Shown here: one piece after another, positions 61,505-64,000 of the stretch
Position numbering within the stretch: the first letter of the stretch is position 1
Layout of the letters: every line of letters begins with the position of its first letter
Assembly: GCF_028561565.1 (NCBI RefSeq)
Contig: NZ_JAQQTE010000001.1
Location: forward strand, 491,717-555,716
Length of the DNA: 64,000 nucleotides
From: Gilvibacter sediminis
GTDB lineage: Bacteria; Bacteroidota; Bacteroidia; Flavobacteriales; Flavobacteriaceae
Direction of reading: 5' to 3'
Program-made: the position numbers and the translations under genes
Notes under the pieces: generated by a model
The model's database searches: none
The model's input: only the letters and a program-made list of their open reading frames with translations
Told to the model about the DNA's origin: nothing

Positions 61505-62015
61505 GACCTTTAGTGTTTAAGGGCAGTTCGTAACAGTAAAAAGGATGCTCGCTCTGTTTTGGGAAATAGATATTACCCAAACGTTGATATCCACGGGCTT
61601 CATAGAATTTTTGATTCCGATGGTTTTGACTAAAAGTATCCAAACGCACGGAGGTCACATTATTGACCTTGGCCAGACCTTCTGCAAAATCCATAAGCGA
61701 ACGCGCCAAACCTTGTCCCTGGAATTGCGGATGCACCGCCAGGCGATGAATATAGTACTGTTTAGCGTCTTTGGTCAACCAATCGATCTCTTGATATTCT
61801 TCATCCTTGAGGGTGGAAATGGTAATGGTTCCCGCAAGGATGTCATCTTGGAATAAAAGGTAGAGTTCTTTGCGTTTTAAGTCGTTTTCAAAAGCTGCTT
61901 TTGAAGGGTAATGTGCATTCCACTGATAGATGCCTCGGGAGATCATATCCTGAGCGCAAGCCGCTGTGAGGGCCAGTATTTGCGGTATTTCTTCTTTTTT
62001 TGCGAGCCGAATCAT
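61497..62015 (-). CDS. GNAT-family N-acetyltransferase
   Basis: 172 residues with the acetyl-CoA loop HPQFQGQGLARSLMDFAEGLA and an end NHRNQKFYEARGYQRLGNIYFP. N-terminal helix KEEIPQILALTAACAQDM. Resembles the RimI-like, small-molecule acetyltransferases; substrate unknown. It and MATE are translated together. Confidence 0.88.
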   Translation of the reverse strand: MIRLAKKEEIPQILALTAACAQDMISRGIYQWNAHYPSKAAFENDLKRKELYLLFQDDILAGTITISTLKDEEYQEIDWLTKDAKQYYIHRLAVHPQFQGQGLARSLMDFAEGLAKVNNVTSVRLDTFSQNHRNQKFYEARGYQRLGNIYFPKQSEHPFYCYELPLNTKGLG

Positions 62016-62025
62016 TAATTCGCAT

Positions 62026-62033
62026 TACTTTTG
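62026..62033 (+). promoter_or_regulatory. -7 element of the universal stress gene
   Basis: TACTTTTG (TAnnTTTG), 28 nt before the ATG at 62062; a TTTG lies 23 nt upstream. Confidence 0.45.
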
Positions 62034-62061
62034 TGTAAAGGTAATTAAACCCACCACCAAA

Positions 62062-62856
62062 ATGAAGAAGATAATCGTACCGGTTGGAAACACCGAAAAC
62101 GGAATCAACAATTTGAACTATGCTGTAAAGTTTGCCTCCATGAGTGGAGCCACAGTTTACCTCGTAAACCTTTACAGAGAGTTCTCTAAAGTTGGGGGTC
62201 TTACCAAGGTCAATGAGTTGCTACATGAAGAGAGTGAAGCACAACTGCAAAAGATCATTGACTCGGTTGATACGGGAGATGTAGAAGTACTTGCTCGTGC
62301 TATCAAAGGAGATCCTTTTGATGGTATTACCCGAATTGCCAATCAATTGGAGGTAGATCTTATGATCGTTTCTCCTCAGAGTATTGACATTAAAGATGAG
62401 GTCTACTTAGGCAGCATTACCGGAAAGATCATCAAAGAAACAGACATTCCTGTTTTGGTGATCCCACAAGATTATATCTTTAGAAAGGTTGAAGTGATCC
62501 TTATGGCCATTAAAAGTGGTAGAATCGTAAAAGAAGGTTTGTTGGACCCACTTAAATCCATGCTGAACCTATTCTCTGCTAAACTCAACGTATTGCACGT
62601 GATCACTCCAGATGCTGATGAGAATGACCTAGAACACGATGAAGCATTAAAGGAATTGGAAAGCAACACCAAAACCACAGAAAACGCTACTATCTATCAA
62701 GGAGTATTGGAGCACTTCCAATCCAACAATCCGGACATGCTTTGCGTGATCCGCAGAAAGCGTGGATTCTTCCAAAAGCTGTGGGAAACCTCAGCAGTTA
62801 TGAAAAAAGACTTTTACACCAGCAAACCTTTGCTGATCTTAAGCGGGCAAGAATAA
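62062..62856 (+). CDS. Universal stress protein family
   Basis: 264 residues built of two UspA-like halves. The first begins MKKIIVPVGNTENGINNLNYAVKFAS and ends with VYLGSITGKIIKETDIPVLVIPQ (the G-x-x-x-x-I-I ATP-binding-type motif); the second, VEVILMAIKSGRI to FYTSKPLLIL, is shorter and diverged. The open frame runs 32 codons further upstream, across the promoter; ATG 62062 is chosen. Confidence 0.88.
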   Translation: MKKIIVPVGNTENGINNLNYAVKFASMSGATVYLVNLYREFSKVGGLTKVNELLHEESEAQLQKIIDSVDTGDVEVLARAIKGDPFDGITRIANQLEVDLMIVSPQSIDIKDEVYLGSITGKIIKETDIPVLVIPQDYIFRKVEVILMAIKSGRIVKEGLLDPLKSMLNLFSAKLNVLHVITPDADENDLEHDEALKELESNTKTTENATIYQGVLEHFQSNNPDMLCVIRRKRGFFQKLWETSAVMKKDFYTSKPLLILSGQE

Positions 62857-62864
62857 AATTTTAC

Positions 62865-62872
62865 TATTTTTG
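62865..62872 (+). promoter_or_regulatory. tRNA-Ala -7 promoter element
   Basis: TATTTTTG (TAnnTTTG), 11 nt before the tRNA, matching the spacing at the other two tRNA genes. Confidence 0.5.
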
Positions 62873-62883
62873 CTTCCCACAAT

Positions 62884-62960
62884 GGGGATGTAGCTCAGTT
62901 GGCTAGAGCGCTTGACTGGCAGTCAAGAGGTCGTCGGTTCGAATCCGATCTTCTCCACCA
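62884..62960 (+). tRNA. tRNA-Ala (anticodon GGC)
   Basis: Acceptor GGGGATG with CTTCTCC (one T-T mismatch), D arm GCTC-AGTTGGCTA-GAGC, anticodon loop CTGGCAG (anticodon GGC), T arm GTCGG-TTCGAAT-CCGAT, discriminator A and an encoded CCA (62958-62960). A GCC Gly anticodon was rejected since the loop is TGGCA. It stands at the border of the AT-rich region on the right. Confidence 0.9.
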
Positions 62961-62968
62961 GATTTAGA

Positions 62969-63000
62969 AGGGTCTTACAGGAATGTAAGGCCCTTTTTTA
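62969..63000 (+). terminator. Terminator after tRNA-Ala
   Basis: Stem AGGGTCTTACA (62969-62979)/TGTAAGGCCCT (62984-62994), 4-nt loop, then a T run. Confidence 0.8.
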
Positions 63001-63006
63001 TTTTCA

Positions 63007-63024
63007 TTTGCACACAATTTGCAC
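63007..63024 (+). repeat. Direct repeat TTTGCAC, 11 bp apart
   Basis: TTTGCAC at 63007-63013 and again at 63018-63024, one helical turn apart and just past the tRNA terminator. It could be arm-type or accessory binding sites of a tyrosine recombinase; this is inference. Confidence 0.35.
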
Positions 63025-63089
63025 GCAGTTTAATCTATTGTAAATCACAGTATAATTATTAATTTTAAGAGAAATGATTTATTCAGGAG

Positions 63090-63353
63090 ATGAAAGTGAT
63101 TTGTTTACAAGATGAAGCTTTTTATGCGCTTGTCGAAGAAGTAGTAACTCGAATAAAAGAGAAGCACGATGTAAAAGAGGATAAGTGGATTAATACTGAG
63201 AAAGCTATGCAACTTTTAAATATCAGAAGTAAGACGACTCTCCAAAAACTGCGGGATAATCAAGAAATAGTATTCACTCAGCCACAGAGGAAGATTATTT
63301 TATACGATCAAGAATCAATTATAGAATATCTAGAACGAAATGTGAAAAGTTGA
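63090..63353 (+). CDS. Helix-turn-helix / excisionase-like small protein
   Basis: 87 residues starting MKVICLQDEAFYALVEEVVTRIKEKHDV, then WINTEKAMQLLNIRSKTTLQKLRDNQEIVFTQPQRKIILYDQESIIEYLERN, the winged-helix MerR/Xis-like layout common in Bacteroidota mobile elements. Such proteins act as excisionases or element regulators. It is AT-rich compared with the chromosome to its left and is followed 1 nt later by another small gene. Confidence 0.75.
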   Translation: MKVICLQDEAFYALVEEVVTRIKEKHDVKEDKWINTEKAMQLLNIRSKTTLQKLRDNQEIVFTQPQRKIILYDQESIIEYLERNVKS

Positions 63354-63354
63354 T

Positions 63355-63573
63355 ATGAAAGATCTATATGTAACAGGAGTCAATCATGGATTTATTTTGG
63401 GTCAATATAGGACTGACTTAATTAAATCTCTATTGGAAACGGATAATGAAACAATCTATATTGATGGTTTAAGAGCGGGGTTTTCAATTTCTCAAGAGAG
63501 AACACATGTTAAACGCAAAGCTGAACTAAGAGATATCAGAATGAAAAATAAAGATTTGGATCTAGAACGTTAG
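63355..63573 (+). CDS. 72-residue protein, unknown
   Basis: Starts MKDLYVTGVNHGFILGQYRT, with a middle IYIDGLRAGFSISQERTHV and a strongly charged helical end (KRKAELRDIRMKNKDLDLER). One nt separates it from the excisionase-like gene, so they share an operon. It ends in a 4-nt overlap with the convergent gene. No family recognised. Confidence 0.6.
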   Translation: MKDLYVTGVNHGFILGQYRTDLIKSLLETDNETIYIDGLRAGFSISQERTHVKRKAELRDIRMKNKDLDLER

Positions 63574-64000
63574 TTATTTTCTAGTGATTGCATTATAACT
63601 TTCATTTTTAAAACTTCTCTTCTTTTTCGATAATTCTTGCTTTTGTAGAAAGAAACAAAGGCTAGTGAGCCTATATTCAAGTTTTGTTCTAAGCCGTATA
63701 CAATGTCTAAAAGCTTGTTGTAATCTCCACTTAACTCAAAAGAGTAAGAGACTACGGTTCCATTATTATTTTCAAATCGATGAGGCTCACCGAATTCAAC
63801 AATTTTAATTGAACTATTATCTTTTTGTTGGTTAAGATATTCTAAGAGCCCATTTTGTATAGTTGTATTCCTTAGATTATTATTCTCCAAGATTGAATCA
63901 GCGTGCTTTTCCCGTTGAGATAATTGTAGATTTAGCTCCGCTAGACTAGCTAAACTAACCCCATTTTGTTCAAGCTGAGTCACCTCTTCAGAAAGCAATA
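63570..64000 (-). CDS. PilO-like protein, C-terminal part
   Basis: The 142-plus visible residues are the C-terminal part of a longer gene that continues past the right edge. A coiled-coil stretch (EEVTQLEQNGVSLASLAELNLQLSQRE) is followed by an alpha/beta domain with VVSYSFELSGDYNKLLDIVYGLEQNLNIGSLAFVSFYKSKNYRKRREVLKMKVIMQ. The pattern (coiled coil plus ferredoxin-like fold, 'L-x-G-x-Y-x-x-L-L-x-x-x-Y-x-L-E') resembles PilO/GspM-type pseudopilus assembly proteins. A membrane helix would be expected beyond the window. Low-confidence family call. Confidence 0.45.
   Translation of the reverse strand, partial: LLSEEVTQLEQNGVSLASLAELNLQLSQREKHADSILENNNLRNTTIQNGLLEYLNQQKDNSSIKIVEFGEPHRFENNNGTVVSYSFELSGDYNKLLDIVYGLEQNLNIGSLAFVSFYKSKNYRKRREVLKMKVIMQSLENN

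Noticed and set aside
62884-62960. tRNA-Gly (GCC) reading of this tRNA
   Set aside because: The anticodon loop is CTGGCAG, which gives GGC (Ala); a GCC anticodon would need CTGCCAG.
1-64000. CRISPR arrays, rRNA operons, insertion sequences or a prophage
   Set aside because: No regularly spaced repeats, no rRNA-like stretches, no transposase or phage structural genes were seen. Only the right edge shows element-like features.

Overview
The window looks like chromosomal DNA of a marine member of the Flavobacteriaceae (Bacteroidota). The clues are a type IX secretion (T9SS) C-terminal sorting domain, a PID-CTERM-like small protein, GIN-domain, DUF4175 and DoxX proteins typical of the group, promoters of the Bacteroidota type (TTTG, about 18-19 nt, TAnnTTTG), A-rich rather than Shine-Dalgarno leaders, and a mostly housekeeping gene set with ordinary flavobacterial codon use. 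About 69 protein genes and three tRNA genes (Cys-GCA, a CAT-anticodon tRNA, Ala-GGC) are supported. No rRNA, CRISPR array or insertion sequence was seen.

Layout. 1-12.3 kb: edge of a DUF4175 membrane protein, alkane monooxygenase (alkB), gltX, a beta-barrel protein, an SPFH protein, glnS, folB, tRNA-Cys, a LysE-type exporter, a GIN-domain protein, RNase R and a DUF2007 protein. 12.26-12.76 kb: a 498-bp AT-rich non-coding stretch with several DnaA-box-like 9-mers, the best candidate here for a replication origin. 12.8-22.2 kb: rpiB, a cation efflux protein and two acetyltransferases on the + strand; then on the - strand an rnpA/DUF4349/S41 protease operon and an MBL-hydrolase/subtilase/M1-peptidase operon. 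22.4-31.6 kb: an NhaP/TrkA-type antiporter, lepA, dusB, a LolE/FtsX-like permease with rbfA, mce, a tRNA, a PID-CTERM-like mini-protein, ribE and pdxA. 31.8-38.2 kb: the yceD-rpmF-fabH-accB-accC fatty-acid cluster, then a tightly packed run (50-aa membrane protein, FAD oxidoreductase, mtgA, Gre-like protein). 38.2-49.4 kb, all on the - strand: a lone ABC ATPase, prolyl oligopeptidase, two DoxX paralogues flanking a diheme-cytochrome/FG-GAP pair, asd, mscL, alr and tdk. 49.5-62.9 kb: an unknown conserved protein, rsmI, recJ, lpxH, a QueD/PTPS protein, a LytS/LytTR two-component pair, a large lipoprotein, a MATE pump and a universal stress protein.

From about 62.88 kb the character changes. After tRNA-Ala(GGC) and its terminator come direct repeats of TTTGCAC, AT-rich DNA, a small winged-helix/excisionase-like protein, a 72-aa unknown, and the 3' part of a PilO-like gene that runs off the end. 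This looks like the start of an integrated element at a tRNA gene, but the integrase is not in view.

The most interesting points are the candidate oriC, the tRNA-Ala element boundary, a LytS-type kinase whose obvious signal peptide lies upstream of any ATG/GTG/TTG start, the stacked terminator-like hairpins ahead of fabH, a structured non-coding element ahead of yceD, the PID-CTERM mini-protein, and the DoxX-flanked cytochrome/FG-GAP cassette. All functional calls come from reading the sequence; no database search was possible.
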